A stretch of DNA of 64,000 nt from assembly GCA_963576725.1 (NCBI GenBank), contig OY755237.1:51898253-51962252 (forward strand), in the 5' to 3' direction. The position numbers were made by a program, and so were the translations under genes. The stretch is from Azorinus chamasolen (lineage: Eukaryota > Mollusca > Bivalvia > Cardiida > Solecurtidae). The notes below the pieces were generated by a model. That model was not told the origin of the DNA. It saw only the letters and a program-made list of their open reading frames with translations, and ran no database searches. Positions 21,812-34,500 of the stretch are shown piece by piece (within the stretch, counting starts at the first letter, position 1; the number at the start of each line of letters is the position of its first letter).

Positions 21812-22048
21812 GGGTAGTTGTGTGACTTTTTCCTTTGATCTTTTCTTGTGTGACTAGTCCCACAAGAAAAACTATTTTTGGCTCTAACTTTGGAAAAGAA
21901 TGATCTGGAAGCTAACCCTAACCCTAACCCTATGTCCCACAACTGGCCAGGTTAATGTCACAAGAAATGGCCAGGTTAATGTCACAAGAGATGGCCAGGT
22001 TAATGATTTTACTTGTGGGACTAGTTAGAAAAAGTCACACAACTACCC
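21812..22048. mobile_element. Foldback element, 21-bp perfect TIR, telomere-like core
   Basis: GGGTAGTTGTGTGACTTTTT(C) at 21812-21832 is the exact reverse complement of 22028-22048. A second perfect inverted pair, ACTAGTCCCACAAG (21853-21866) and CTTGTGGGACTAGT (22012-22025), lies inside. The core holds three TAACCC units (21913-21930) and three copies of 'tggccaggttaatg'. It sits inside the end of the tandem family, whose GACGGACGGAAGGACGG stretch resumes at 22060. Confidence 0.85.
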
Positions 22049-22290
22049 TTTGGTGAGTGCGGACGGACGGAAGGACGGACAGACGGAAGGACGGATAATG
22101 CGTCTACTATATGCCCACCGTTGGGGGCATAAAAAGTGGAATAATGATTGACCAACCCACTCGAATGCAAATGGAAATTTATTGCATGCAACTTTTTTGG
22201 ATAATTAAGCCTGCCAATGAGTAGTAGCCACATAGGGTTTCGACCGTTTGACAAAGAGAAATATAAACATTATTTCACTTAACATTTCTT
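22049..22290. other. End of the tandem repeat family, then unrecognised sequence
   Basis: 'gacggacggaaggacggac' and 'atatgcccaccgttgggggc' + 'ataaaa' end the repeat at about 22135. 22136-22290 is unrecognised. Confidence 0.5.
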
Positions 22291-23620
22291 AACCCTTTAC
22301 TCCATAAATACACCTTTCTATGCCTTTGCAAACAAAGTAGAGTCAGTAGACCCAGGTTCTGCTCTGTTTGCTTTTGATATGATATACATGTAGATATTAT
22401 TCTATACTTTCTACCATGGCAAAAATTACCCTGTTCAATTGCTATTATAACAATTAATCTAATTAATATTCCTAATGTCATTATTTCTTACATGAATATT
22501 CATTGAGTACTGTAAAGAGTCGAATACACCCTAGCCTCTTATGTACAGTTTTGTTTAACCCTTTCCTCCATAAATACGCCTTTCTATGCCCCTGTAATAG
22601 CCACTTCTTGAAACCATTGTGATATTTATCACAATGTTTTCAAACTACAAAATTCTAAAATTGTTCCTTTTCTCTAGTTAATGCTCCTTTTCGGTAGTTT
22701 TATTCAAAGTGGTTGGATCTAAAAATAGCCTATGAGGGAATGGGTTAAAGAATCAGTCATGGTATATAATAAAACGAATACCCCAATTACCCTTATTATT
22801 CGTACACCCAATCTCCCAATCTCCATTTTGTGAAGTTGAATAAGTCAATCTGCATGATTTTTAAAACTTTGAATAAGATAGTCACAAATAATGTAGACCC
22901 TGATCAAACCATTACTTTAGAACTGTTGAAGTTTGATCTGCATTGGCTATTATAGGGAGGGGGATGGGGGTATTCACCCCACGTCTTTGAAAATCTCCCT
23001 ACATTTTTCATGGGAGAGGGGATCTTTTATAGATAAAGAAGGCATATTGTTAATTTGCTTATATTGGTGTGATATCTGAATTTTAGTAAAAATTCTCCCC
23101 TCATTTTCAATTCTAGATTAGACACTGATTTGGGTCTACAGATTTTGCCTAATTTTGTCTGTCTGAATACTTAGAGTAACTAGGGTAATTTTTGCCAGAG
23201 AAAACATTTCTTTCTACATGCAGAGATTTGAATAACTATTACAAAGGCTTAATGCATCTGAATGAATGGTTGAAATAGAGACTAGGGCCAATCCTGCTTG
23301 CATAAATAACTCTTTAACAAAAGAAACTCTATCTGGCCTGACATATGAACAACTGCCTGTATGCCCAGTCAGTCCTTTGCTCCATGCATATTCATGTAAG
23401 AAATAATGTCATCATGAATATTTATTAACTGAATGTTTATAATGGCACATGTACACAAGAGATGTTGGTATAGGTAGAAACTGTAGTCAGATCTAGTATA
23501 ATGTGATAAACAAACATAGAAGACCCTGATCAGATGGCTGCTACAGGCAAGGAGACGTCTGATCAGGTCTATTCTACTCTGTTTGCAAAGGCAAAGAAAG
23601 GCATTTATGGAGCAAGTTAG
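22291..23620. mobile_element. M2, M1 and M2 copies with unrecognised sequence between
   Basis: M2 at about 22291-22510, M1 at about 22555-22747 (most of the palindrome lost), 'tacccttattattcgtacac' repeat remnant at 22790-22960, nothing clear at 22960-23365, M2 at about 23370-23620. Confidence 0.6.
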
Positions 23621-23950
23621 AAGTAAACTCGTGATACCTATGCACATGTACAATAATCGGCATGTTGTATTTCAAAAAAACAAAAACAATAGAGAAAATC
23701 TGCCTTATGAATTTGAAGATAACCATTTTCGCACATAACAATTCATTAGCAAGCAAAAATGACAATTTTTGAATACAACAATTCATTAGCAAGCAAAGTA
23801 TAAATGTTACAAATCAGAAATCTGAATCTGCTTTAATTTTCATTCCTTTCTCATTTCCCACTTTCTTTTCAAAACTCCAGTCAGAATGTCCAACAGAGTG
23901 TGTCCTGGTAAGATTCCTAATTTATCTGAATCTCCAAATCAATGAAAACT
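23621..23950. other. Intron sequence, small direct repeats only
   Basis: 'caattcattagcaagcaaa' occurs twice (about 23738 and 23780). Nothing else recognised. Confidence 0.4.
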
Positions 23951-25040
23951 GTTTGTATACATCAGCTCTCTACTCCATACAAACATCGTCTGGTACCTTT
24001 GCAAACATGCAAGACCAAGATCAGACCACTCCAGTTGGAGCTGTCTGATCAGGGTCTGCTCTGTATGCTGATGGAAATATATAGATCAGATTCTCCAGTT
24101 TCTGCCGTGGCCAAAATATCCTGGGTTCATAATTATGTCATATAATTCATGAGGTCATGATTTCTTACATGAATATTCATGGAGAAAAGGGTTGATGACA
24201 GCTCTATCTAGTCTGAGACAACAGCAGTGGTGGCTGCGCAGCTGGAGAAAAAATTTAGCCTATATTAATAACAAGCAAATGCCAATCTCAGTGTATCATC
24301 TGCATATAAGCCTTTCTCTTAATGCAAATGCCTTTTCATGCCTTTGCAACACAGCTGACCCAGATCAGATGGCTCCTGTAGGAGGGGTCTCATCATGCTG
24401 TTTTCTTATAAAATAATATAGATTGGATTCTTAGCTGTATGCCATGGTCAAAACGTCCTCTGTTCATCTGATATTCTACATTTAACTCTTTCCCTTTTAT
24501 CACATCATTGCAAACAGAGTAGACCCAGATCAGACGGCTCCTATAGGATTAGGGTCTGCTCTGTGTGATTGTAAAATTATATCAGATCAGACTCTACAGT
24601 TTCTATCAATACCAAAACATCATGTGTACATTATGCTATTATAAAACTTATTCTAATAAATATTCATGATGTCATTATTTCTTACATGAATATGCAACAG
24701 GGAAAGGGTTAATATTCATCATGTCGTAAATATTGTAGCAAAGGGTTAGAGAAATAGATGCCAATAGCCTGCACCATCTACATTTAACCAGGAAATTAAT
24801 TCTTTCCCTGTTGAATATTCACAAAAAAATAATGACATCATGAATATTTATTATTTTTTATAACGGCATATATACACATGAGTTTTGGTTTGAGAGAGAC
24901 TATACAGTCAGATCTATTATAATTTCATGAGCAAACAGAGCAGACCTTGATCAGATGGTTCCTGCTAGAGCTATCTAGTCTGGGTCTACTCTCTCAGCAA
25001 AGGTGTGAACGTGTTTTTATGAAGGAAAGGGTAAAAACAA
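23951..25040. mobile_element. Run of four M2 copies
   Basis: About 23960-24195, 24300-24480, 24485-24710 and 24800-25035, each with 'gcaaacagagtagacccaga' or its mirror and 'atgtcattatttcttacatg'. Confidence 0.65.
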
Positions 25041-25465
25041 TGGATACTGATGAGATGCTGAGTTACTAAACAAGTGTTTGCATAAGTTGTCACAATTCAT
25101 TGCTAGTGTGCAGACACAAATGTGCTATGAGATGAGTCATCTGCAGCACCAAAGATGACAAAGGAATGATCTCCCTTGAATTGGCTCTCACATCAACGCT
25201 GCAAACCAAGGAGCCAGCAATCTAAGACTCATGCAAAAAAGCTCCCTAATAAGGAGCCACGTCAACTGACAATCATGGAAAGTCCAGACAACAAAAATCT
25301 CAGAAAACTAATTCAACAAAGGAAGACAATGTCCTATTGATTCATACATGAACAAAATAAAGTCAGAAGGGTGATTTCTATGCACGCTAGCAATGACTGT
25401 GACAGCTATGGAGACATTATTAGATTAGACTGAGTTCAAACTCTGTTTGACACTAACTGTCAAAT
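25041..25465. other. Intron sequence, nothing recognised
   Basis: Less AT-rich than its surroundings ('aaaccaaggagccagcaatc' region). All frames are short and no splice-bounded exon is convincing. Confidence 0.4.
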
Positions 25466-25950
25466 TCAACCCTTTACTCCACCTTTGCAAACAGAGTAGA
25501 CCCAGATCAGACTGCTCCTGTAGAAGCCATCTTATCAGGGTCAGCTCTGTTTGCTTATGATATGATTTAATTATGATTCTACAGTTTCTACCATGGCCGA
25601 AAATCCCTGTGTCCATGTGCTATTATAAAACATGATGTAATTATTTTTTACATGAATATTCATGGAGTAACGGGTTATAATAGATTCTACGCCCCTGTAA
25701 TAACCACTTCTTGAAACCATTGTGATAAATAGAGCATCTGAAGGAGCAAATGCTCTATTTATCACAATGGTTTCAAACTACAAAATTCTAAAATATTACT
25801 TTTCTCTAGTAAATGCTACTTTTGGGTAGATTCATTCAAAGAGGTTGGGTCTAAAAATAGCCTATGGAAGGAAGGGTTAAATATTACTTTTTAAAACTGG
25901 AGCAGACGACAATTTTTGCAGTCTACAGTTACTTAGCGTGCCGAGAGTGA
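25466..25950. mobile_element. M2 copy, M1 copy and M3 tail
   Basis: M2 about 25470-25675, M1 about 25677-25876 ('aacttcttg'-side arm with 'gagcatctgaaggagcaaat'), then the M3 tail 'gcagtctacagttacttagc'. Confidence 0.65.
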
Positions 25951-26135
25951 ATGCTGTGACAGTTGCAGAGAAATTAGTGTTACATCTCAGACAGTATTGG
26001 CTCAGCTCTTAATCATCTTCATCATGCTAGAACTGCAAGGTCTTGAAGACATTTGCAAAGCGTTTGCATCCAGATTAACAAAGACTCATAACTATCCAAT
26101 AGAAACCTAAATTAAAGTATTATTAAGTAGTAGAC

Positions 26136-26585
26136 AAGAGCCCCGTGTGTCGGAGTATTATACGCCCCAAGTCTGTGCTGTTGTAAAATGCACTATATTA
26201 ATTTGAGTTGAAAGTCACTATGACCTTGACCCCACCGACCTCAAAATCAATAGGGGTCATCTACTAGCCATGACCAACCTTCCTACTAAGTATGGAGACA
26301 GCAACCTAATACTTATCAAGTTATTGAGCGGACAAGATTTTTGAGTTGAAGGTCATGGTGACCTTGACCTTTGACCGACTACCTCAAAATCAATAGGGGT
26401 CATCTACTAGCCATTACCAACCTTCCTACCAAGTATTAAGACAGCACACCTAATACTTATCAAGTTATTGAGCGGATGAAGATTTTTTAGTTGAAGGTCA
26501 CAGTGACCTTGACCTTTGACCTACTGACCTCAAAATCAATAGGGGTCATCTACTAGCCATGACCAACCTTCCTACTAAGTATGAA
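26136..26585. repeat. ~140-bp tandem repeat (3 copies) with TGACCTTTGACC
   Basis: Starts CAAGAGCCCCGTGTGTCGGA with TATACGCCCC nearby. Three units contain 'gtgaccttgacctttgacc', 'caaaatcaataggggtcatc' and 'tactagccatgaccaacctt'. Noncoding. Confidence 0.8.
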
Positions 26586-26597
26586 GTCAGTTCACCC

Positions 26598-27245
26598 ATT
26601 AGCCAATTCCCGCATTATGACGCTTTTGACACATCTGCCAATGTCACTTTATGACACCATTGTGATACATAGAGCCTATGAATAGGAGAAAAAAATAATG
26701 CTTTATTTATCACAATGGTTTCAAAACTACACAATTAAAAATGTTCTCGAATGAATGCTCCATTTTGGTATGTTGGGTCTAAAAATAGCCTATGAGGGAA
26801 TGGGTTAACCCCTTCCTCCATAGGCTATTTTTAGATCCAACCACTTTGAATAAATCTACCGAAAAGGAGCATTAATTAGACAAAAGAATTGTTTTTAGAA
26901 TTTGGAATTTGAAACCATTGTGATAAATAGAGCATTTGGCACTCTGATTAGAAGAAAAGTGCCTTTCAGAATTGTAGCTGATGACAATTTTGGCAGACTG
27001 CAATTACTTAGTGTGCAAAGAGTTTAACCCTTTCCTCCATAAATACACCTCTGTAATAACCACTTCTTGAAACCATTGTGATAAATAGAGCATTTGCTCC
27101 TATAGGAGCAAATGCTCTATTTATAACAATGGTTCCAAACTACAAAATTCTAAAATTTTACTTTTAGTCTCTAGTAAATGATCCTTTTGGGTAGATTCAT
27201 CTAAAGAGGTTGGGTCTAAAAATAGCCTATGGAGGAAAGGGTTAA
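26598..27245. mobile_element. Three M1 copies, two sharing one TTAA
   Basis: M1 about 26598-26807; a 5' half from 26804 sharing its TTAA; an M3 tail at 27000-27024; a complete M1 at 27024-27245 ('MITE A') whose centre is the left border of the 1171-bp array. Confidence 0.75.
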
Positions 27246-30200
27246 CAAATACACATACATACATAATTATGTATACAGTTAAATCTCAATTATTCAGATT
27301 TTCTGTATAGAAGAATTTAGACCTTTTAGGGAGGTACATACTTTAACTTTGGCTGCTTTAAATGCATGGTGAAAGAGGAGCTTTCTGCATGACTTCCACC
27401 AAGCATTAAGCTGCCACCTGTCTTAAAGATCAATAATAATACGCATTTTAGTGACCTATGCAAACAGTTTGGATCCAGATAACACAGCAAAATGTGGGGC
27501 CTGATCTGAGATCCAAACTGTTTGTCACTCAGGCCAAACTTGTGCAGTAAAAATCTGAAAGAAGGTTAATATTTTTGAACATGTTGCAGACAACAATTGA
27601 GCAGATGACAAATTACTCAGCATGCGAAGTACGGAAGAGTTAATTCATCAATGTGTTGCAACCTGCGATTACCTAATAGATACAAACAGTTTGGATCCCG
27701 ATCATCGACACTGCACAATATGGCATCTCATCAGAATCCAAACTGTTTCACACTTTCACAATAGTTTTAGCAAAGAAATTCTATTTGAAGAATTGAAGCA
27801 CCCGACAATTGTTGCAGACGAAAAATTACTTAGCATGCAAAGAGTTAACAATGTTTAAGGATTTACAAAGCATCTCATTAGAATCAGAATTATTTGAAAT
27901 TCCATCTTGAAATTGAAACAGACAATCATTTCTTTCTGCAGCATACAACAGTTAGGAGTGTGCTTTAAACTGAATGGAGCCTATCTTAACCCTTTCCTAT
28001 GTAAATACGCCTTTCTACACCTCTGTAAAAATCACCTATTGAAACCATTGTGATAAATAGAACATTTGCTCCTATAGGAGCAAATGCTCTATTTATCACA
28101 ATGGTTTCAAAATTCTAAAATTTTCCTTTTCTCTAGCGAATGCTCCTTTTTGGTAGATTTATTCAATGGATCTATGGAAATGGAAATAAAGAACTTTTTC
28201 TTAACCCTTTCCTCCATAAATACGCCTTTCTACGCCTCTGTAAAAGTCACCCGTTGAACCCATTGTGATAACTTAGGAGCAAATGCTCTATTTATAACAA
28301 TGGTTCCAAACTACAAAATTCTAAAATTTTACTTTTAGTCTCTAGTAAATGATCCTTTTGGGTAGATTCATCTAAAGAGGTTGGGTCTAAAAATAGCCTA
28401 TGGAGGAAAGGGTTAACAAATACACATACATACATAATTATGTATACAGTTAAATCTCAATTATTCAGATTTTCTGTATAGAAGAATTTAGACCTTTTAG
28501 GGAGGTACATACTTTAACTTTGGCTGCTTTAAATGCATGGTGAAAGAGGAGCTTTCTGCATGACTTCCACCAAGCATTAAGCTGCCACCTGTCTTAAAGA
28601 TCAATAATAATACGCATTTTAGTGACCTATGCAAACAGTTTGGATCCAGATAACACAGCAAAATGTGGGGCCTGATCTGAGATCCAAACTGTTTGTCACT
28701 CAGGCCAAACTTGTGCAGTAAAAATCTGAAAGAAGGTTAATATTTTTGAACATGTTGCAGACAACAATTGAGCAGATGACAAATTACTCAGCATGCGAAG
28801 TACGGAAGAGTTAATTCATCAATGTGTTGCAACCTGCGATTACCTAATAGATACAAACAGTTTGGATCCCGATCATCGACACTGCACAATATGGCATCTC
28901 ATCAGAATCCAAACTGTTTCACACTTTCACAATAGTTTTAGCAAAGAAATTCTATTTGAAGAATTGAAGCACCCGACAATTGTTGCAGACGAAAAATTAC
29001 TTAGCATGCAAAGAGTTAACAATGTTTAAGGATTTACAAAGCATCTCATTAGAATCAGAATTATTTGAAATTCCATCTTGAAATTGAAACAGACAATCAT
29101 TTCTTTCTGCAGCATACAACAGTTAGGAGTGTGCTTTAAACTGAATGGAGCCTATCTTAACCCTTTCCTATGTAAATACGCCTTTCTACACCTCTGTAAA
29201 AATCACCTATTGAAACCATTGTGATAAATAGAACATTTGCTCCTATAGGAGCAAATGCTCTATTTATCACAATGGTTTCAAAATTCTAAAATTTTCCTTT
29301 TCTCTAGCGAATGCTCCTTTTTGGTAGATTTATTCAATGGATCTATGGAAATGGAAATAAAGAACTTTTTCTTAACCCTTTCCTCCATAAATACGCCTTT
29401 CTACGCCTCTGTAAAAGTCACCCGTTGAACCCATTGTGATAACTTAGGAGCAAATGCTCTATTTATAACAATGGTTCCAAACTACAAAATTCTAAAATTT
29501 TACTTTTAGTCTCTAGTAAATGATCCTTTTGGGTAGATTCATCTAAAGAGGTTGGGTCTAAAAATAGCCTATGGAGGAAAGGGTTAACAAATACACATAC
29601 ATACATAATTATGTATACAGTTAAATCTCAATTATTCAGATTTTCTGTATAGAAGAATTTAGACCTTTTAGGGAGGTACATACTTTAACTTTGGCTGCTT
29701 TAAATGCATGGTGAAAGAGGAGCTTTCTGCATGACTTCCACCAAGCATTAAGCTGCCACCTGTCTTAAAGATCAATAATAATACGCATTTTAGTGACCTA
29801 TGCAAACAGTTTGGATCCAGATAACACAGCAAAATGTGGGGCCTGATCTGAGATCCAAACTGTTTGTCACTCAGGCCAAACTTGTGCAGTAAAAATCTGA
29901 AAGAAGGTTAATATTTTTGAACATGTTGCAGACAACAATTGAGCAGATGACAAATTACTCAGCATGCGAAGTACGGAAGAGTTAATTCATCAATGTGTTG
30001 CAACCTGCGATTACCTAATAGATACAAACAGTTTGGATCCCGATCATCGACACTGCACAATATGGCATCTCATCAGAATCCAAACTGTTTCACACTTTCA
30101 CAATAGTTTTAGCAAAGAAATTCTATTTGAAGAATTGAAGCACCCGACAATTGTTGCAGACGAAAAATTACTTAGCATGCAAAGAGTTAACAATGTTTAA

Positions 30201-32979
30201 GGATTTACAAAGCATCTCATTAGAATCAGAATTATTTGAAATTCCATCTTGAAATTGAAACAGACAATCATTTCTTTCTGCAGCATACAACAGTTAGGAG
30301 TGTGCTTTAAACTGAATGGAGCCTATCTTAACCCTTTCCTATGTAAATACGCCTTTCTACACCTCTGTAAAAATCACCTATTGAAACCATTGTGATAAAT
30401 AGAACATTTGCTCCTATAGGAGCAAATGCTCTATTTATCACAATGGTTTCAAAATTCTAAAATTTTCCTTTTCTCTAGCGAATGCTCCTTTTTGGTAGAT
30501 TTATTCAATGGATCTATGGAAATGGAAATAAAGAACTTTTTCTTAACCCTTTCCTCCATAAATACGCCTTTCTACGCCTCTGTAAAAGTCACCCGTTGAA
30601 CCCATTGTGATAACTTAGGAGCAAATGCTCTATTTATAACAATGGTTCCAAACTACAAAATTCTAAAATTTTACTTTTAGTCTCTAGTAAATGATCCTTT
30701 TGGGTAGATTCATCTAAAGAGGTTGGGTCTAAAAATAGCCTATGGAGGAAAGGGTTAACAAATACACATACATACATAATTATGTATACAGTTAAATCTC
30801 AATTATTCAGATTTTCTGTATAGAAGAATTTAGACCTTTTAGGGAGGTACATACTTTAACTTTGGCTGCTTTAAATGCATGGTGAAAGAGGAGCTTTCTG
30901 CATGACTTCCACCAAGCATTAAGCTGCCACCTGTCTTAAAGATCAATAATAATACGCATTTTAGTGACCTATGCAAACAGTTTGGATCCAGATAACACAG
31001 CAAAATGTGGGGCCTGATCTGAGATCCAAACTGTTTGTCACTCAGGCCAAACTTGTGCAGTAAAAATCTGAAAGAAGGTTAATATTTTTGAACATGTTGC
31101 AGACAACAATTGAGCAGATGACAAATTACTCAGCATGCGAAGTACGGAAGAGTTAATTCATCAATGTGTTGCAACCTGCGATTACCTAATAGATACAAAC
31201 AGTTTGGATCCCGATCATCGACACTGCACAATATGGCATCTCATCAGAATCCAAACTGTTTCACACTTTCACAATAGTTTTAGCAAAGAAATTCTATTTG
31301 AAGAATTGAAGCACCCGACAATTGTTGCAGACGAAAAATTACTTAGCATGCAAAGAGTTAACAATGTTTAAGGATTTACAAAGCATCTCATTAGAATCAG
31401 AATTATTTGAAATTCCATCTTGAAATTGAAACAGACAATCATTTCTTTCTGCAGCATACAACAGTTAGGAGTGTGCTTTAAACTGAATGGAGCCTATCTT
31501 AACCCTTTCCTATGTAAATACGCCTTTCTACACCTCTGTAAAAATCACCTATTGAAACCATTGTGATAAATAGAACATTTGCTCCTATAGGAGCAAATGC
31601 TCTATTTATCACAATGGTTTCAAAATTCTAAAATTTTCCTTTTCTCTAGCGAATGCTCCTTTTTGGTAGATTTATTCAATGGATCTATGGAAATGGAAAT
31701 AAAGAACTTTTTCTTAACCCTTTCCTCCATAAATACGCCTTTCTACGCCTCTGTAAAAGTCACCCGTTGAACCCATTGTGATAACTTAGGAGCAAATGCT
31801 CTATTTATAACAATGGTTCCAAACTACAAAATTCTAAAATTTTACTTTTAGTCTCTAGTAAATGATCCTTTTGGGTAGATTCATCTAAAGAGGTTGGGTC
31901 TAAAAATAGCCTATGGAGGAAAGGGTTAACAAATACACATACATACATAATTATGTATACAGTTAAATCTCAATTATTCAGATTTTCTGTATAGAAGAAT
32001 TTAGACCTTTTAGGGAGGTACATACTTTAACTTTGGCTGCTTTAAATGCATGGTGAAAGAGGAGCTTTCTGCATGACTTCCACCAAGCATTAAGCTGCCA
32101 CCTGTCTTAAAGATCAATAATAATACGCATTTTAGTGACCTATGCAAACAGTTTGGATCCAGATAACACAGCAAAATGTGGGGCCTGATCTGAGATCCAA
32201 ACTGTTTGTCACTCAGGCCAAACTTGTGCAGTAAAAATCTGAAAGAAGGTTAATATTTTTGAACATGTTGCAGACAACAATTGAGCAGATGACAAATTAC
32301 TCAGCATGCGAAGTACGGAAGAGTTAATTCATCAATGTGTTGCAACCTGCGATTACCTAATAGATACAAACAGTTTGGATCCCGATCATCGACACTGCAC
32401 AATATGGCATCTCATCAGAATCCAAACTGTTTCACACTTTCACAATAGTTTTAGCAAAGAAATTCTATTTGAAGAATTGAAGCACCCGACAATTGTTGCA
32501 GACGAAAAATTACTTAGCATGCAAAGAGTTAACAATGTTTAAGGATTTACAAAGCATCTCATTAGAATCAGAATTATTTGAAATTCCATCTTGAAATTGA
32601 AACAGACAATCATTTCTTTCTGCAGCATACAACAGTTAGGAGTGTGCTTTAAACTGAATGGAGCCTATCTTAACCCTTTCCTATGTAAATACGCCTTTCT
32701 ACACCTCTGTAAAAATCACCTATTGAAACCATTGTGATAAATAGAACATTTGCTCCTATAGGAGCAAATGCTCTATTTATCACAATGGTTTCAAAATTCT
32801 AAAATTTTCCTTTTCTCTAGCGAATGCTCCTTTTTGGTAGATTTATTCAATGGATCTATGGAAATGGAAATAAAGAACTTTTTCTTAACCCTTTCCTCCA
32901 TAAATACGCCTTTCTACGCCTCTGTAAAAGTCACCCGTTGAACCCATTGTGATAACTTAGGAGCAAATGCTCTATTTAT
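27103..32979. repeat. 1171-bp unit in five apparently identical tandem copies
   Basis: Copies start at 27103, 28274, 29445, 30616 and 31787; a 22-bp sixth start (TAGGAGCAAATGCTCTATTT...) ends at 32979. Each unit holds the right half of one M1, a decayed M4, two M3 hairpins, a full M1 and the left half of another M1. Every internal junction is a hybrid M1: left half like the copy at 32885-33097, right half like the copy at 27024-27245. I saw no difference between copies. A 78-codon frame recurs in each copy (27622-27858 in the first) but overlaps an M3 hairpin and has no recognisable domain, so it is not called a gene. Confidence 0.95.
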
Positions 32980-33097
32980 CACAATGGTTTCAAATTACAA
33001 AATTCTAAAAATTTCCTTTTCTCCAGATAATGCTCCTTATCGGTAGATGCATCCAAAGAGGTTGGATCTAAAAATAGCCTTTGAGGGAATGGGTTAA
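32885..33097. mobile_element. MITE family M1 ('MITE B'), right border of the 1171-bp array
   Basis: TTAACCCTTTCCTCCATAAA to 'tgagggaatgggttaa'. The left half is 'cccgttgaacccattgtgat', the right half 'atcacaatggtttcaaatta'. Confidence 0.85.
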
Positions 33098-33300
33098 GCA
33101 CTTAGGATGGACCATTCCATTTTGAAGGTTCTCTCCCCCCCCCCCCCCCCCCCCCTCGGCTGGCTTGTAAAGCTGAATAAGTCATTCTGATGTGCATCGC
33201 TTTGATAATTTTAAATGAATCTCATAATGTAGCAATACTGTACACCCTGATCAATCTGTATCTTCAGGGCCACTTGGGGTCTGCACTTTTTGCTTAACCC
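33098..33300. repeat. 21-base poly-C tract and dispersed-repeat remnant
   Basis: C-run at 33135-33155. Then 'gtaaagctgaataagtcatt' and 'tgtacaccctgatcaa', as in remnants near 22790 and 15590. Confidence 0.6.
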
Positions 33301-33960
33301 ATTCCCTGTTCTATAATTTTTATAGCCCACCTATTGTCGTGGCCCTGTCCGTCCGTCCATTCTTTCGTAAGTTCGTTCGTCAGTCCGTCAACATTTTGTT
33401 TGTCCACTGTTTTCTTGGAAAACTATTTGACGGACATTAATGAAACTTCACACAAATGTTTAATGCATCAAGATCTGAAGCTGAGCCGATTCTGAAGTTC
33501 ATTTGATTTGTCGTATCAGTGTTATGGCCCTTGCACTTAAAAAAAATAATGCAAATATGAGGATGGCCCTTACTTTTTCATTTTAAATGATATTTACTTC
33601 AATTTTTTTATATGATATAACCTTAATATGGATTTTCACATATAGTGTGGGTTTTTTGATATGGCATTTCATTTTAAAGTTATGGCCCTTGAACTTTGTG
33701 TATTCGTTGCTCTGTTTGTCTGTCAACTTTTAGTTTGTCTGTTGTTTATTGGGAAAACTATTAAAAGGATAGTAACGAAACATCACACAAATGTTTTATG
33801 CAACAAAATCTGAAGCTGAGTTGATTTTGAGGGTCATTCAGTGCGTAGTATGGCCCATGTACTTTACGAAAATCTGCATGAGAATGGCCATTACTTCAAT
33901 TTTTTTTAATATAATATCACCTTAATATGGAGATCAAGATCTGAAGGACAAATCAGAAAA
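33301..33960. repeat. Dispersed repeat with GTCCGTCCGTCC head
   Basis: 'gtggccctgtccgtccgtcc' followed by two diverged ~300-bp modules, each with 'ttggaaaactatt', 'cacacaaatgttt' and 'ataatatcaccttaatatgg'. Noncoding. Confidence 0.65.
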
Positions 33961-34139
33961 TGTCAAAACTTAAACGGCATATTGAATCAGAGAAAGTTTG
34001 CAAGTGGGCGTATCATGTACCGTACGTGGTACTCTTGTTCCAAATGTCAATACCCACTGAATATTCATGGACAAAATAGTATAATGAAACATGGAAGATG
34101 CAACATTGTAGCCATTATTTTCATTAGGCCTTCGCCTCA

Positions 34140-34248
34140 GATATACAAGCATATCACTCTAGTGATCCATGCAGTCGCTACCTTTAACAAAAGGTTTTAC
34201 CCACGTGACCTAGCCTATATAAGACGTACGAGACCCGTGCACTCTCAT
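34140..34248 (+). repeat. DIRS left inverted terminal repeat
   Basis: 109 bp, exact reverse complement of 39047-39155 by eye. It contains the TATATAA box at 34216-34222. The 28 bases outside it (34112-34139) are unique to the left end. Confidence 0.93.
34216..34222 (+). promoter_or_regulatory. TATA box of the DIRS element
   Basis: TATATAA inside the left terminal repeat, 285 bases before the ORF1 ATG. The inverted right repeat carries the same box pointing inward, so antisense transcription is possible. Confidence 0.6.
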
Positions 34249-34304
34249 AGTTACTTTAGCGATCCAGTCGCTGATACATACACTTGGTGTACGCTGTACA
34301 TTTG

Positions 34305-34448
34305 GTAAGTCTCCACGTGTTGTGATTCCACGTGTTGAAATTGATTGAATTTTTCGTTGAATTTTTCGTCTATCTTTTTCTCTCGCGTTGTTAACGCGTT
34401 CCTTTTTTCTAGTAGTGATTACTAGACAGTTTTATCTTTTTATTTTAG
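34305..34448 (+). other. Probable 5' UTR intron of the DIRS transcript
   Basis: TTTG|GTAAGT donor at 34305, and a T-rich tract with TTTTATTTTAG ending at 34448; 144 bases. Splicing would bring the TATA-driven leader close to the ATG at 34501. Inferred from consensus only. Confidence 0.45.
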
Positions 34449-34500
34449 CTCTGCGACTTTTGCATCTCTTTAGAGCTACGTGTTTGTAATAGGTTTGACG

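Noticed and set aside
20871..21863. Several minus-strand frames of 63-146 codons
   Set aside because: All fall in the ~150-bp tandem repeat and repeat the same peptides (GPWVKGQGHRVQL); noncoding.
21913..21930. Chromosome end or telomere junction
   Set aside because: Only three TAACCC units inside a small foldback element flanked by ordinary repeats.
27622..27858. 78-codon frame recurring in all five 1171-bp units
   Set aside because: It overlaps an M3 hairpin ('acaaacagtttggatccc' to 'aatccaaactgttt') and is repeated only because the unit is; no domain or codon signal.
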